The notes below the pieces were generated by a model that did no database searches, was not told where the DNA came from, and saw nothing but the letters and a program-made list of their open reading frames with translations. This document shows, in pieces, positions 23,701-37,173 of a DNA stretch of 64,000 nucleotides. The translations under genes were made by a program, and so were the position numbers. The DNA lies in contig NW_027490138.1 of the NCBI RefSeq assembly GCF_050948175.1, positions 1,240,001 through 1,304,000 of the forward strand, given 5' to 3'. The stretch comes from Xylocopa sonorina. Taxonomy: Eukaryota; Arthropoda; Insecta; Hymenoptera; Apidae. Each line of letters starts with the position of its first letter. The first letter of the stretch is position 1.

Positions 23701-25636
23701 AATTACATTCATTTGATGTGAATTCGAGGTATACATAACACTGCACAATGAATATTATATCTTATCACGAATCATAGAAATGACATTCGAAATCGCGATT
23801 TAAAAAGCATTAGAACTCTCTTGCCTCGATACGTAGATATCTGCAAACGCTACGTCCTAGCAAGGAAGTGCCGCATTTACATTCTTTTGAAGTGAATACG
23901 AGGTATACATGACACTTCGCAATGAATATTATATCTGATCACGAAACATAGAAATGAGATGCGATATCGCGATTTAAGAAGCATTAGAACTTTATTGCTT
24001 CGATTCGGAGACATATGCAAGCGCTAGTTCCTCGAAAGGAAGTGTCGCATTTACATTCTTTTGAAGTGAATACGAGGTATACATGACACTTCGCAATGAA
24101 TATTACATCTTATCATGAAATATAGAAATGAGATGCGATGTCGCGTTTTGAGAAGCATTACAACTCTATTGCTACGATACATAGACATCTGCAAACGCTA
24201 TTTCCTAGCATGGAAGTGTCGCATTTACATTCTTTTGTGGTGAATACGAGGTGTACATGTCACTTCGCAATGAATATTGTAACTTATCACGAAGCATAGA
24301 AGTGAGATGCGATATCGCGATCTAAGAAGCATTAGAGCTCTATTGCTACGATACGTAGGCATCTGCAAACGCTATTTCTTAGCAAGGAATAGTCGCATTT
24401 ACATTCGTATGAAGTGAATACGAGGTATACATGACACTTCGCAATGAATATTATATCTTATCTTGAAGCATAGAAGTGAAATACGATTTCGCGTTTTAAG
24501 AAGCATTAGAAATCTACTGCCTCGATGCGGAGACATCTGCAAACGCTATTTCCTAGCATGGAAGTGTCGCACTTACATTCCCTTGAAGTGAATACGAGGT
24601 ATACATGACACTTCGCAATGAATATTACATCTTATCATGAAGCATAGAAGTGAGATGCGATATCGCGTTTTGAGTAGCATTAGAACTCTATTGCTACGAT
24701 ACCTAGACATCTGCAAACGCTATTTCATAGCAAGGAAGTTTCGCATTTACCTTCTTTTGTAGTGAATACGAGGTATACGTGACACTTCGCAATGAATATT
24801 ATGTCTTATCACGAAACATATAAATGAGATTTGATATCGCGATTTATGTAGCATTAGAACTCTATTGCTGCGATACGTAGACATCTGCAAACGCTATTTT
24901 CTAGCAAGGAAGTGTCGCACTTGCATTCCATTGAGGTGAATACGAGGTATAAATAACATTACGCAATGAATATTATATCTTGTTACGAAACATAGAAATG
25001 AAATACGACTTCTCGTTTTAAGAAGCATTAGAACTCTATTGCTACGATACGTAGACATCTGCAAACGCTATTTCCTAGCAAGGATGTGTCGCGTTTACAT
25101 TCTTTTGTGGTGAATACAAGGTATACATAACACTCCACAATAAATAATATATCTTATCACGAAACATAGATATGAGGAGCGATTTCGCGTCTAAAGAAGT
25201 ATTTGAACTCTATTGCATCGGTACGTAGACATCTGCAAACGCTATTTCCTAGAAAGGAAGTATCGCATTTACATTCATTTGAAGTGTAGACGAGATATAC
25301 ATAGCACTGCACAATGAATATTATATCTTATCATGAAACATAGAAATGAGATGCGATATCGCGTTTTAAGAAGCATTAGAACTCTATTGCTTCGATATGT
25401 AGACATCTGGAAACGTAATTTCCTAGAAAGGAAGTGTTGCATTTACATTCTCTTGAGAGGAATACGATGTATACATGGCACTTCGCAATGAATATTATAT
25501 CTTATGATAAAACATAGAAATGAGATACGATATTGCGTTTCAAGAAGCATTAGAGCTCTATTTCTTCGATACGTAGATATCTGCTAACCTTATTTCCTAG
25601 CAAGGAAGTGTCGCATTTACATTCTTTTGAGGTGAA
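20746..25636 (-). repeat. Satellite array S2, minus orientation
   Basis: The same 174-bp satellite in reverse complement (TTCCTAGCAAGGAAGTGTCGCA, TGAATATTATATCTTATC). The first 2 kb (to about 22.9 kb) are strongly diverged and share AGAAGCAGATAAGCATA and CTATCCCC-type variants with the reverse complement of the last S1 monomers. From about 22.9 kb the monomers are close to consensus. The small frames within are not genes. Confidence 0.94.
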
Positions 25637-26410
25637 TACGAGTTATCACGTCCGGTGAAACTATTTTCCGTTGCTCCGGAGGCTTTACGACACGAGCCTA
25701 TTTTTCGGAAATAGAAATACGATGCCTGAACCTCACATTGAGGTGGCTAACGATCTAGAACTAGAGGTTTCGACTCCTCGGTAGGAGATCTCGAGTCAGA
25801 GTGTGTGCTCTGGAGACGCGTCTCTGACCCCCTCGGTTCGCGGTGCGCTACGGTCGCGAACGCTCGTGGTAGGGAGATCTCGGTCCCAGGAGTGGGGGAC
25901 TCGCGTGTCGAGGCGGAGAGCGCCCGGTCCAGCGAGTGGGGACCCGCGGCTCGTGGTGGGGCTAGCGGCGCATGCCGCATGCCGGACGCGTCTTACTTAG
26001 TGTAACTTAGATCTAGGAATTCTTATATATGCGTCATGATATGGTACGTATGTCCTAGCTTAGAAGTAACATATAGGTTCTAGCAGATCCTGTTCCCCGA
26101 ATTGGAAAAGACCCCATTCAGGTGATGGGCTGCGGCTACGTCTTCCTGCTGGACGGAATCCTCGGTGCGAGGGAGATAGGGCTGACCGTCCTTGGTGCGG
26201 GCGAGACAGGTATACTCGGTGGTGCGAGTGAGACACTGGTGCCCGGTACGAGCGAGACAGGTATACTCGGCGGTGCGAGTGAGGCAGCCGAACTCGGTGT
26301 GAGTGAGCGCGTGCAGGTATGCACACGCGAAAACTTCCAGATGCTGGTTCTGCAGGCGAGTTTGGCTGGTTGCATGCGTCCAGGGGTTGATGCTAGGGGG
26401 TGCGAGGAGG
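25637..26410. mobile_element. G1: GC-rich LTR-like segment, internally deleted
   Basis: Starts CACGTCCGGTGAAAC right after satellite ...ACGAGTTAT and ends GCGAGGAGG right before TTCCTTTCTAGG. It is homologous to G2 (44062-45642) but lacks 783 bp corresponding to 44124-44906 and about 45 bp at the right end. The ends resemble an LTR (CACGTC at the left; G2 retains GACGTCACA at the right). The left flank is minus satellite and the right flank is plus satellite. It contains a 27-bp minisatellite. Overlapping open frames at 25747-26421 are by-products of GC content and the 27-bp period. Confidence 0.65.
26155..26312 (+). repeat. 27-bp minisatellite in G1
   Basis: About six imperfect units based on GGTGCGAGTGAGACA followed by GGTATACTC or a related tail. 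The unit length is divisible by three, which opens several frames on both strands at once, so the resulting 79-99-residue frames are not evidence of protein. Confidence 0.8.
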
Positions 26411-29400
26411 TTCCTTTCTAGGAAATTACGTTTCCAGATATCTCTGTATCGAAGCTATAGAGTCCTAATGCCCCTTAAAACGCCATATCGCATCTCATTT
26501 CTATGTTTCGTGATAAGATATAATATTCATCGTGTAGTGATATGTATACCTTGTACTCACTTAAAAGAATGTAAATGCGACACTTCCTTCCTAGGAAATA
26601 GCGTTTTCAGATGTCTCCGTATCGATGCAATAGAATTCTAATGCTTGTTAAAACGCGATATCGCAACTCACTTCTAAGCTTTCTGATAAGATATAATATT
26701 CATTGCAAAGTGTCATGTATACCTCGCATACACTTCAAATGAATGGAAATGCAACACATCCTTGCAAGGAAATAGCATTTCCAGATGTCTACGTATCGAA
26801 GCAATGGAGTTCTAATGCTTATTCAAACACGATATCGCATCTCATTTCTATGTTTCATGATAAGATATAACATTCATTGTGCAGTGTTTTGTATACCTCG
26901 TATTCACTTGAAAAGAATGTAAATGCGACACAACCTTCCTAGGAAATAGTGCTTCCAGATGTCTACGTATCGCAGCAATAGAGTACTAATGCTTCTTAAA
27001 ACGCGATACCGCATCTCATTTCTATGTTTCATGATAGGATATAATATACATTGCGAAGTGTCATGTATATCTCGTATTCACAACAAACGAATGTAAATGC
27101 GACACTTCCTTGCTAGGAAATAGCGTTTCCATATGTCTACGCATCGTAGCAATAGGGTTCTAATGCTTCTTAAATCGCGATATCGCATCTCATTTCTATG
27201 TTTCGTGATAAGATATAATATTCATTGTGGAGTGTTATGTATAACTTGTATTCAGTTCTAAAAAATGTAAATGCGACACTTCCTTCCTAGAAAATAGCGT
27301 TTTCGGATGTCTCCGTATCGATGCAATAGAGTTCTAATGCTTGTTAAAACGCGATATCGCAACTCACTTCTATGCTTCATGATAAGATATAATATTCATT
27401 GCGAAGTGTCATGTATACCTCGCATACACTTCAAATGAATGGAAATGCAACACATCCTTGCTAGGAAATAGCGTTTGCAAATGTCTACGTATCGAATCAA
27501 TAGAGCTCTAATGCTTATTAAAATGAGATATCGGATCTCATTTCTATGTTTCATTATAAGATATAACATTCATTGGGAAGTGTCATGTATACCTCGTATT
27601 AACTTCAAGAGAATGTAAATGCGACACTTCCTTGCTAGGACGTAGCGTTTGCAGATATCTACGTATCGAAGCAATAGGGTTCTAATGCTCCTTAAAACGA
27701 CATATCGTACCTTAATTCTATGTTTCATGATAAGAAATAATATTCATTGCGAAGTGCCATGTATGCCTCGTTTTCAGTTCAAAAGAATGTAAGTGCGACA
27801 CTTTCTTGCTAGGAAGTAGCACTTGCTGATGTCTACGTATCGAAGCAAGAGAGTTCTAATGCTTCTTAAAACGCGATACTGCATCTCATTTCTATGTGTC
27901 ATGATAAGATGTACTATTCGTTGCGAAGTGTCATATATACCTCGTATTCAATTCAAATAATCGTAACTGCGACACTTACTTTCTAGGAGATAGAGTTTGC
28001 AGATGTTTACGTATCGAAGCAAGAGGGTTCTAGTGCTTCTTAAATCGCGATATTGCATCTCATTTCTATGTTTCATGATAAAATATAATATTCATTGTGC
28101 AGTGTTATGTATACCTCGAATTCACATCAAATGAATGTAATTGCTACACTTCCTTGCTAGGAAATAGCGTTTGCAGATGTCTACGTACCGTAGCAATAGA
28201 GTTCTAATGCATCTTAAAACGCGATATCGCATCTCATTTCGATATTTCATGAAAAGATATAATATCCATTCCGAAGTGTCATGTATACCTCGTATTCACT
28301 TCAAAAGAGTGTAAATGCGACACTTCCTTGCTTTGAAGTAGCGTATTCAGATGTCTACGTATCGTAGCAATAGTGTTCTAATGCTTCTTAAAACGCGATA
28401 TCGCATCTCATTTCTATGTTATAGGATAAGATACAATATTCATTGCCAAGTGTTATGTATACCTCGTCTACACTTCGAAATAATGTAAATGCCAAAATAC
28501 CTTGCTAGGAAATGCGTTTCCAGATTTCTACGTATCGAAGCAATAGAGTTCTAGTGCTTCTTCAAACGCGGTATCGCATCCCATTTCTGTGTTCCATGAT
28601 AGGATATAATATTCATTTCGAAGTGTTATGTATACCTCGTCAACACTTCAAGGGAATGGGAATGCCATACTTCCTTGCTAGGAAATGCGTTTCCACATAT
28701 CTACGTTTAGAAGCAATATCGTTTTAATGCTTCTTGTAGCGCGATATAGCACCTCAGTTCTATGTTGCACGATAAGACATAATTTTCATTGCGAAATGTT
28801 ACGCATAAATCGTCTACACTTCAAATGAATGTGAATGCCGCACATCCTTGCTAGGAAATATCGTTTCCAGATGCCTACATATCGAAGCAATAGAGTTCTA
28901 ATGCTTCTTAAAACGCGATATCGCGTATCATTTCTATGTTTCACGATATGATATAAAATTCATTGTGAAGCGTTATGTATACCTCGTCTACACATCAAAA
29001 GAATGTAAATGCCACATTTCCTTCCTAGGAAATAGCGTTTCCAGATTTCTACGTATCAAAGCAATACAGTTTTAATGCTCCTTTAAACGCGATAGAGCAT
29101 TTCAATTCTATGGTTCATGATAAGTTATAATATTCACAGCGAAGAGTTATGTATACCTCGTATAAACTTCAAATGAATTTAAATGCCACACTTCCTTACC
29201 AGGGAATAGCGTTCCCACATTTCTACGTATCGAAGATATAGGGTTGTAATGCTTCTTAAAACGCGACATCGCATCTCAATTCTATGTATCACGATAAGAT
29301 ATAATATTCATTGCGAAGTGTTACGTATACCTCGAATACACTTCAAAAGAATGTAAATGCCACACTTCCTTGCGAGGAAATATCGTTTCCAGATGCCTAC

Positions 29401-32400
29401 ATATCGAAGCAATAGAGTTGTATTTCTTCTTAAAACGCGATAACGCATTTGAGTTTTGTGTTTCACGTAAGATATAATATTCATTGCGAAGTGTTAGGTA
29501 TACCTCGAATACACTTCAAAAGAATGTAAATGCAACACTTCCTTGCTAGGAAATGCGTTTCCAGATTTCTACGTATGAAAGCAATAGAGTTCTGATGCTT
29601 CTTAAAACGCGATGTCGCGTCTCATTTGTATGTTTCATGATAAGATATAATATTCATTCCGAAGTGTTATGTACACCTCGTCTACACTTCAAAAGAATGT
29701 AAGTGCAACACCTCCTTTCTAGGAAATGCGTTTCCAGATATCTACGTATAGAACCAATACAGTTCTAATGCTCCTTTAATCGCGATATCGCATCTCAATT
29801 CTATGATGCATGGAAAGTTATAATATTCACAGCGAAGTGTTATGTATAAGACGTATACACTTCAAATGAATATAAATGCCACACTTCCTTGCTAGGAAAT
29901 AGCGTTTCCAGATTTCTGCGTATAGAAGCAATAGCGTTTTAATGCTTCTTAAAGCGCGATATCGCACCTCAGTTCTATGTTGTACGATAAGACATAATAT
30001 TCATTGCGAAATGTTACGTATACCACGTCTACACTTCAAATGAATGTGAATGCCACACATTCTTGCCAGGAAATGCGTTTCCAAATGACTACGTATCGAA
30101 GCAATGTAGTTCCAATGCTTCTTCAAGCGCGATATCGCATCTCATTTGTACGTTTCATGATAAGATATAATATTCATAGCGGAGTGTTATGTATAGCTCG
30201 TCTACACTTCAAAAGATAGTAAATGCCACACTTCCATGCTAGGAAATAGCGTTTCCTGGTCTCCACGTATCGAAGCAATAGAGTTCTAATGCTACTTGAA
30301 ACGCGATATCTTATCTCATTTCTATGTTTCATGATAAGATGTAGCAGTCATTGCGAAGTGTTATGTATACCTCGTCCACACTTGAAAAGAATGTAAATGC
30401 TCATTTCCTTGCTAGGAAATGCGTTTCCAGATGTCTACGTATCGAAGCAATAGATTTCTAATGCTTCTATAAACGAGATATAACATCTTAGTTTTATGTT
30501 TTACGATACGGTATAATATTAATTGCGAAGTGTTATGTATACCTCGTCTACACTTCAAAATAATGTAATTGCCGCACTTCCTTGTATACCTCGTTTGCAG
30601 TTCAAAAGATTGTAAATGCCGAACTTCCTTGCTAGGAAATAGCGTTTCCAGATGTCTACGTATCGAAGCTATAAAGTTCTAATGCTTCTTAGAACGCGAT
30701 ATCGCATCTCATTTCTATGTTTTATGATAAGATACAATGTTCATTGCGAAGTGTTATGTATACCGCATCTACACTTCAAACGAATGCAAATGCCACTCTT
30801 CCTTGCTAGGAAATAGTATTTCCAGATGTCTACGTATCGAAGCAGTAGAGCTCTAATGCTTCTTAAAACGCGATATCACTTCTCAATTCTATGTTTCATG
30901 ATAAGATATAATATTCATTACGAAGTGTTATGTATACCTAGTCTACACTTCAAAAGAATGTAAATTCAACACTTCCTTGCTAGGAAATAGCGTTTCTAGA
31001 TGTCTACGTATCGAAGCTATAAAGTTCTAATGCTTCTTAAAACGCGATATCGCATCTCATTTCTATGTTTCATGATACGATATAATATTCGTTGCGAAAT
31101 GTTACGTTTAGCTGGTCCACACTACAAAAAAAATGTAAATTCAACACTTCCTTGCTAGGAAATAGCGTTTGCAGATATCTACGTATCGAAGCTATAAAGT
31201 TCTAATGCTTCTTAAAACGCGATATCGCATCTCATTTCTATGTTTCATGATAGGATATAATATTCGTTGCGAAATGTTACGTTTAACTGGTCTACACTAC
31301 AAAAAAATGTAAATTAAACACTTCCTTGCTAGGAAATAGCGTTTCTAGATGTCTACGTATCGAAGCTATAAAGTTCTAATGCTTCTTAAAACGCGATATC
31401 GCATCTCATTTCTATGTTTCATGATAGGATATAATATTCTTTGCGAAATGTTACGTTTAGCTGGTCCACAATACAAAAAAAATGTAAATTCAACACTTCC
31501 TTGCTAGGAAATAGCGTTTCCAGATATCTACGTATCGAAGCTATAAAGTTCTAATGCTTCTTAAAGCGCGATATCGCATCTCATTTCTATGTTTCATGAT
31601 AGGATATAATATTCGTTGCGAAATGTTACGTTTAACTGGTCTACACTACAAAAAAATGTAAATTAAACACTTCCTTGCTAGGAAATAGCGTTTCCAGATA
31701 TCTACGTATCGAAGCTATAAAGTTCTAATGCTTCTTAAAACGCGATATCGCATCTCATTTCTATGTTTCATGATAGGATATAATATTCGTTGCGAAATGT
31801 TACGTTTAACTGGTCTACACTACAAAAAAATGTAAATTAAACACTTCCTTGCTAGGAAATAGCGTTTCCAGATTTCTACGTATCCAAGCAATAGAGTGAG
31901 CATGCATCTTGATACGCGATATCGCTCCTCATTTCTATGCTTCATGATATGATATAATATTCCTAGCGAAGTGTTATGTATACCTCGTCTGCACTTCAAA
32001 AGAATGTAAATGCCACACTTCCTTGCTAGGAAATGCATTTCCATATGTCTACATATCGAAAAAATGGAGATCTAATGCTTCTTAAAACTCGATACCGCAT
32101 CTCATTTCTATGTTTCATGGTAAGATATAATATTCATTGCGAAGTGTTATGTATACCTCGTCTACACTTCAAAAGAATGCAAATGCCACACTTCTTGGCA
32201 AGGAAATTGCGTTTCTAGATGTCTACGCATCGAAGCAATAGATTTCTAACTCTTTATAGAACGCGATATCGCATATCAGTTCTAAGTCACATGATAAGAT
32301 GTAATTTCAATGCAACGCGTTATGTATATCTTCTCTACACTTCAAATGAATGTAAATGCATCACTTCCTTGCTACGGAATTTCGTTTCTATATTTGAAGG

Positions 32401-32715
32401 TTTAGATGCAATAGAGTTCTAATGCTTCGTTAAACGCGGCTGCGCATCTTAATTCTATATTTCATCATAAGATGTAATATTAATAGCATCGCGTTATGTT
32501 TATCTGCTTCTGCACATGAATTGTATGTGAACCCTACACTTTCTTACCCGGGGATATCGTTTCTAGATGTCCAGGTGCCGAAGCATTTAATTTGTCATGC
32601 TTCATGCACCTCAATATCGCATTTCATATAAACAGTTCAAAGTAAGTTAGAAGGTTGTAAAGCTCTATGCATCGCATTATGCTTATCTGCTTTTGTGCTT
32701 TATAATGCTCTGGGA
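26411..32715 (+). repeat. Satellite array S3, plus orientation
   Basis: 174-bp satellite. From 26.4 to about 28.4 kb the monomers are mixed or near consensus. From about 28.44 kb to 32.2 kb they belong to the CGTCTACACTTC / AAATGCCACAC / GTTTCCAG / CGAAGC subfamily. The last 500 bp before core B are highly diverged and match the end of S1. Confidence 0.95.
30970..31860 (+). repeat. Dimeric higher-order repeat in S3
   Basis: The string CACTTCCTTGCTAGG starts at 30970, 31145, 31319, 31494, 31668 and 31842, alternating 175 and 174 bp. One unit type has TTTAGCTGGTCCACA and AATTCAAC, the other TTTAACTGGTCTACAC and AATTAAAC. The array was thus recently homogenised as an AB dimer of 349 bp. The monomers look nearly identical within each type. 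Confidence 0.88.
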
Positions 32716-33428
32716 TGTGAGAAGGTCCTCAACCATCCTTAACCCCCTAAAGAGAAGTCAAAAGTCCAGCGGCCCTGCAGGTGGGCCATGGGAGCGCGGC
32801 GCGCGAGGCGCTACGCAATTTAAATGATCAGGAGGATCCCCTCAGGGACACCCAAGGGGGCGAGAAGAGGAAATCGCCGAAATCCACTGATCGATGGATC
32901 CGAACAATATCGATGCCTACAGCCCACTCCACCAGGGAGCCCCGAGGAGGATGCAGGAGACCCGAGGACCACCAGCGAATTCAAGGAACCTGAAGAAGAC
33001 TTGTATATTAACCTGAATAGACCTTGTATATTGTATCTTATGTCGTGAAGCGAGTTATGATACCCGGTAATTTGCGGCGTGTTGCGTAGTTTCCCGTAGG
33101 CCTTGTTAGTTAAACCCACGTCGAGACCATAAATAAACATGCCGTGACTTCAGTATCTCGCGATCTGAGTGTGTGTACTTGGCTAGGCGTAGTCGAGAGG
33201 AGGAGCATTTCGAAGTTTCAAGGGTTGTTCCGCCCCAGGGTTCCCGGGGTCGTGTAGTCTATCCCTTTGCTACTTTCTGAGCAGCTGGCGCCCAAGAAAA
33301 GTTGTACGTGAGCGGATACCTTGGAACGATAGATCGCTTTAGATTAAAGTACGTTTTACACCTTAAAGCATTTAGATAATTAACCCCTTCGAGCTTCCCT
33401 GACTAACTATATATAGGTTTCCGTCACA
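32716..33428 (+). mobile_element. LTR fragment (LTR1) at the edge of core B
   Basis: Copy of 13083-13818: TGTGAGAAGG at the start, TGGCGCCCAA at 33286-33295, CCGTCACA at the end. Around 33000-33025 it has a private replacement (GACTTGTATATTAACC) where A and C share AGAACGTGAGAGC. The A-type promoter-side block is therefore lost only in B. Confidence 0.75.
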
Positions 33429-34396
33429 ACTAATAGGAACCATCACTTTACATAGATATATAGATCACACATAGTTTTAAACGTAGAACTGAGAATTTGA
33501 GAACTTACTTTGAAACGTTAGTAGTGAGAAATTCCATCGGATTTCATAGAAATTCAGAACTTACTTGCTATGAAACATAGGCAGATAAGGGCCGTCGCGT
33601 TGCTTAGAACTTTAGAACTTGCTTACTTCAACAAAGATTTCTATTGGCTTCGTCCGTTCTTTTAGAAGAGTTTTTGATAAACCACATACTTTTCACGCTT
33701 CTGATATCTTTGAAAGTTCGCGAGATGTAATCGTTTAAGTTTTAAAATGATTACTTAGTGTGGATTATTATTTAGTAACTCGCTCATAAACGAGTCTGCA
33801 TAGGATTTAATCCATAAGTTTTTAAGCCTGGAATTTATGCAGCTATTTGTTATTCACTTATTGCTTAAACGACAAAGATTCTGACCACTTCAAAATGGTT
33901 GACTTTCATCAATTTTCTTAAAAATTGAAATACTGCCCAACTGCTTGCATTAAAGACTGTAATTAAAACTTTCGAAACATTTTACCTCTTATAGATGAAT
34001 TCTGGAATTTAAATTGAATGTTTGACTTTTCTAACCCCTGTTTAGACATCTTTCTATTGGAATGTTCAAGTATTTTTCATATTCGTAATTATTAAAAATG
34101 TTTTACTTGATTCTTTAATTTAATATTTAGAATTTTCTGAGAAATATTTTTTATCGTAATGAACTATATAATTGCAATTCTAATTCTTTATGAAATAATA
34201 ATAACAGAAAGGTATGTATCCATTCGTGTAGTTTTGTAAAGAGTATTTAATCTTATTATCTAAAATGAAACATTGAGATCTGTTTACAATCTAATGGAAT
34301 TTAATTACCTTTTGATTCAAATTCACAATGATAATCTTCCATAGTTCAACAATTTTGTGAGCTGTCCTCAGGAATCCGCAGCTCAGTACTTATAAA
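33429..34396. other. AT-rich non-satellite part of core B
   Basis: Counterpart of 13819-14785, with scattered substitutions. I see no gene, terminal repeat or RNA signal. Confidence 0.65.
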
Positions 34397-34744
34397 ATGA
34401 ACGACACAAAGAACAGCCTAACCAAACGTATTCGAACCGATTTTTCAATACTAATCTTATCATGTTTAACTTATGCTGCAAACTATTGAAATGCCCCTCG
34501 AAAAGTGTTTATTCACAGTGAAATAAACGGTAAGTATTACGCCTTCCACCACTGTTTACCATACGTATGTTTCATTTACTATCAAAACCGTGAGTATTAT
34601 CGCCTTTCTTTACATTTTGTAACCTTCAATGCCTTCATGTTACAGATCGTTAAACTTGCTTTAAAATGCTCTATCGTATTACGGAAGAATGGACATACCA
34701 AATCATTTGAAAAAATGAAGGTAACCTTCATATGTCCAACATAA
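34397..34744 (+). pseudogene. Broken membrane-protein-like frame, core B
   Basis: Counterpart of the frame at 14786. It is interrupted by the same TGA at codon 31, then open to 34744, 11 codons longer than in core A because the A-type stop after HTNSF is absent (HTKSFEKMK here). Donor-like GTAAGT at 34530 and acceptor-like TTACAG ending at 34645 are conserved. Confidence 0.35.
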
Positions 34745-34886
34745 CTCCACTTACAAAAAAACTATTTTCATCAACGGATGGCCCCTTTGTACTATGCAAT
34801 TTTATATTAGCAAAAACTTCTATGAAACTTATAGTTTCGTGGATATCTGAGGTGCTAATTATTACTGCCCCACCCTGTATATTGTT

Positions 34887-35186
34887 ATGGATGTGTCCGA
34901 CAAGGCAACGATGAACAGAGTTAAATTTAATATTATGATGTTTATTATTTTACTCATAGTATATTTGTTTTTCTGGAATTTTGCCAAAAAACAATGTTCA
35001 CGATGTCGACAGATGAATATATTTGCCTTAGAATTACAAGAGCCAACAATTTCGAAAGTAGAATATTTCTTTACTTCGCTAACCGAATCATTGCAAACGT
35101 TAAGTAAAGTGCGTGCCTTTCAAAACAGTCAGATGCAAATTACGATACAACGTTTCCAAGAAATGGTACGTGCCACTGTTTTTTAA
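34887..35186 (+). CDS. Unrecognised 99-aa single-pass membrane-like protein, core B
   Basis: Same frame and length as 15276-15575, with a predicted membrane segment at residues 14-33 and basic residues on both sides. Three substitutions separate the copies, none disruptive. It is followed directly by the uninterrupted TTAA that piggyBac used in core A. Whether it is expressed, or only an exon of a decayed gene, cannot be told from sequence. Confidence 0.4.
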   Translation: MDVSDKATMNRVKFNIMMFIILLIVYLFFWNFAKKQCSRCRQMNIFALELQEPTISKVEYFFTSLTESLQTLSKVRAFQNSQMQITIQRFQEMVRATVF

Positions 35187-35272
35187 TTTCCGTTTATTTA
35201 ATCAAAGGAAATTTAATTGAAATATCCGCAAAATTTGAGGACAAAAAGTTATTGTAATTTTACGCAACATAT

Positions 35273-35407
35273 ATGATGGTGATAAAGGATAAGTATACGG
35301 AACTGAAAATGGAAAGTAGCGAGCAGAAAAAGAAACTGATGGAGCTACAAAGTAGATTGATACATCCGTCAAATGATGATTCTAGGTTAATAAAATCTGT
35401 TAATTAA
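35273..35407 (+). pseudogene. Truncated coiled-coil-like frame, core B
   Basis: Counterpart of 18019-18384. It ends after 44 residues at TAA (35405-35407) where core A reads CAA. The downstream sequence is still alignable to core A in the same frame, so this is a nonsense difference and not a divergence. Core C has the same stop. Confidence 0.4.
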
Positions 35408-37169
35408 AGAACTATTGCAAAAATCAAGTATAATCAATATTACTTCTGCTCAAAGGCTATAATAGAATTGGACCGAAATGGGTACAAAACAGGCAATTAT
35501 ATCTATACGTTCTATTCTATGCAAAGGCAAATATTTCAAAGAGAAAAGATGTGTTACTTACAAATTACTTATGTTCCTAGATATCTCACTAATTCAGGCT
35601 TCTTGTCTTGCAGAACTAATCATTCATTTAACATGTAAAGGGGTCCAAAAATAGTAAAAGATTTTTATATTTCATAGCCTCACTTGATACGTCGATTGGA
35701 TCACGTAAAATATCGGACATTAATTGCATCTACATCTTCTGACCTTAAATATATAATTGCAACAACATATTTAATAGCGTTTTAATAACATTTTTCTAAT
35801 TGTTTATATCATTGTCTAATAAATATATATTAATCGAATAAGTTGCTTTACCAAAGAATAAAAGTATCTGAGGCTTACAAATCGGAGCATTACATAACAA
35901 ACGTGCATCACATATATAATATTACATGTAATAAAAGATGAAGACCAAAAAGATCGTACATAAGTTGAATCCACAATGCGGTCATAGAGATACAGAAACG
36001 GCAAAAATTCCAAACAATAATTTAAAAAATTCAAAAAGGGGGGAGTGAAAATCCATCTCCTTGACGATGATAAGGAACAAGTCTGCCTCATGCACTACAA
36101 TATCCCAAACAGCCAGCGATTGGCACGCCAATGACAACGGATGGAACGAATTCCGTGACAGAACTGTGCTAACAAAGTGCTCCTACTCAGCTTTCGAAAT
36201 GGCATACTGTTAGTACTGGGGCGGCATTCGTATCACGGCACTATTAAAGCACCGAGATATAGCACACGGGCAACACGGCCGTGACAATGACACTATCAGC
36301 TCACCATAGCTACACGCGTGGTTGTGGCGTAGGCTGACATTTACTAATGGGGAAGCTGTTTCCATAAAAATTATAAGCAAATATGAGAAATAACTAAACT
36401 GTGCAATTTATTTATTTTGATTCCAAAATAGATACACCGGCACAAAACAAAGATATAAGAACTCGATTTTATTATTTTCTATAAACTAGCTCGATAGGGC
36501 GATTTTTTCCATAAAGTCGATAATTACTTTGTCATAAAAATATACACACTTATTTTATATATATTTTCTTCAATTTATTGTTACAAATTCATGCGATTGA
36601 GGGTTACATTAAATATGATGAGAGCATGTTATTTCAAAAATTACACAAGGCGAAGTTAGGGACGCAACAGCATGAATTTTTATTTTATAAGTAATATTTT
36701 TTTTATAAATAATATTTTTAGTCTATGATGGATTGAAAGAAATATATACGACTCGCTCAATAACTATAAATATAGGAAAACGACCATCAAAATGTCTATC
36801 AATACTCATATGCTGAACATCTACTGACATCTAACGGTTCTAATTTGTATGAAAGCACAGGTTCCCCATTGTCAAATGTGATCCTGCGTCATTGCTGAGG
36901 AGATTCATGAATGGAGCGATAATACGCGTGTCACCATGGTACTGGTGCTGCGCGATTCGCTTGTCTAGAACGTGCTGGTAACACGTTCTGGCATTTTAGT
37001 TAACGAATCCGGTCACAGATGACTACGAATCAGTTGACACTCCTCGGAAGTGGCAATATAGTGCCGGCATGGTGTCGCTACCATCTTGCCGTTTGTTATC
37101 TGGGATGCTTTTTAGTACATTATTCGGAATTGAATTTGAACACATAGCTACTTGATCGCAAATTTGTAT

Positions 37170-37173
37170 GTAC
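37170..37173. other. GTAC target-site duplication, left, of solo LTR
   Basis: GTAC precedes TGTGACG and recurs directly after CGTCACA. Core A has a single GTAC at 19858-19861 in the same context (TTTGTATGTACATAATTATAC), which proves the insertion. Confidence 0.93.

Noticed and set aside
25747..26421. Overlapping frames of 65-99 codons on both strands in G1, and 60-131 codons in G2 (44203-45664)
   Set aside because: These follow from GC-rich sequence and a 27-bp minisatellite. Multiple frames are open at once, and the larger G2 frames fall in sequence absent from G1.
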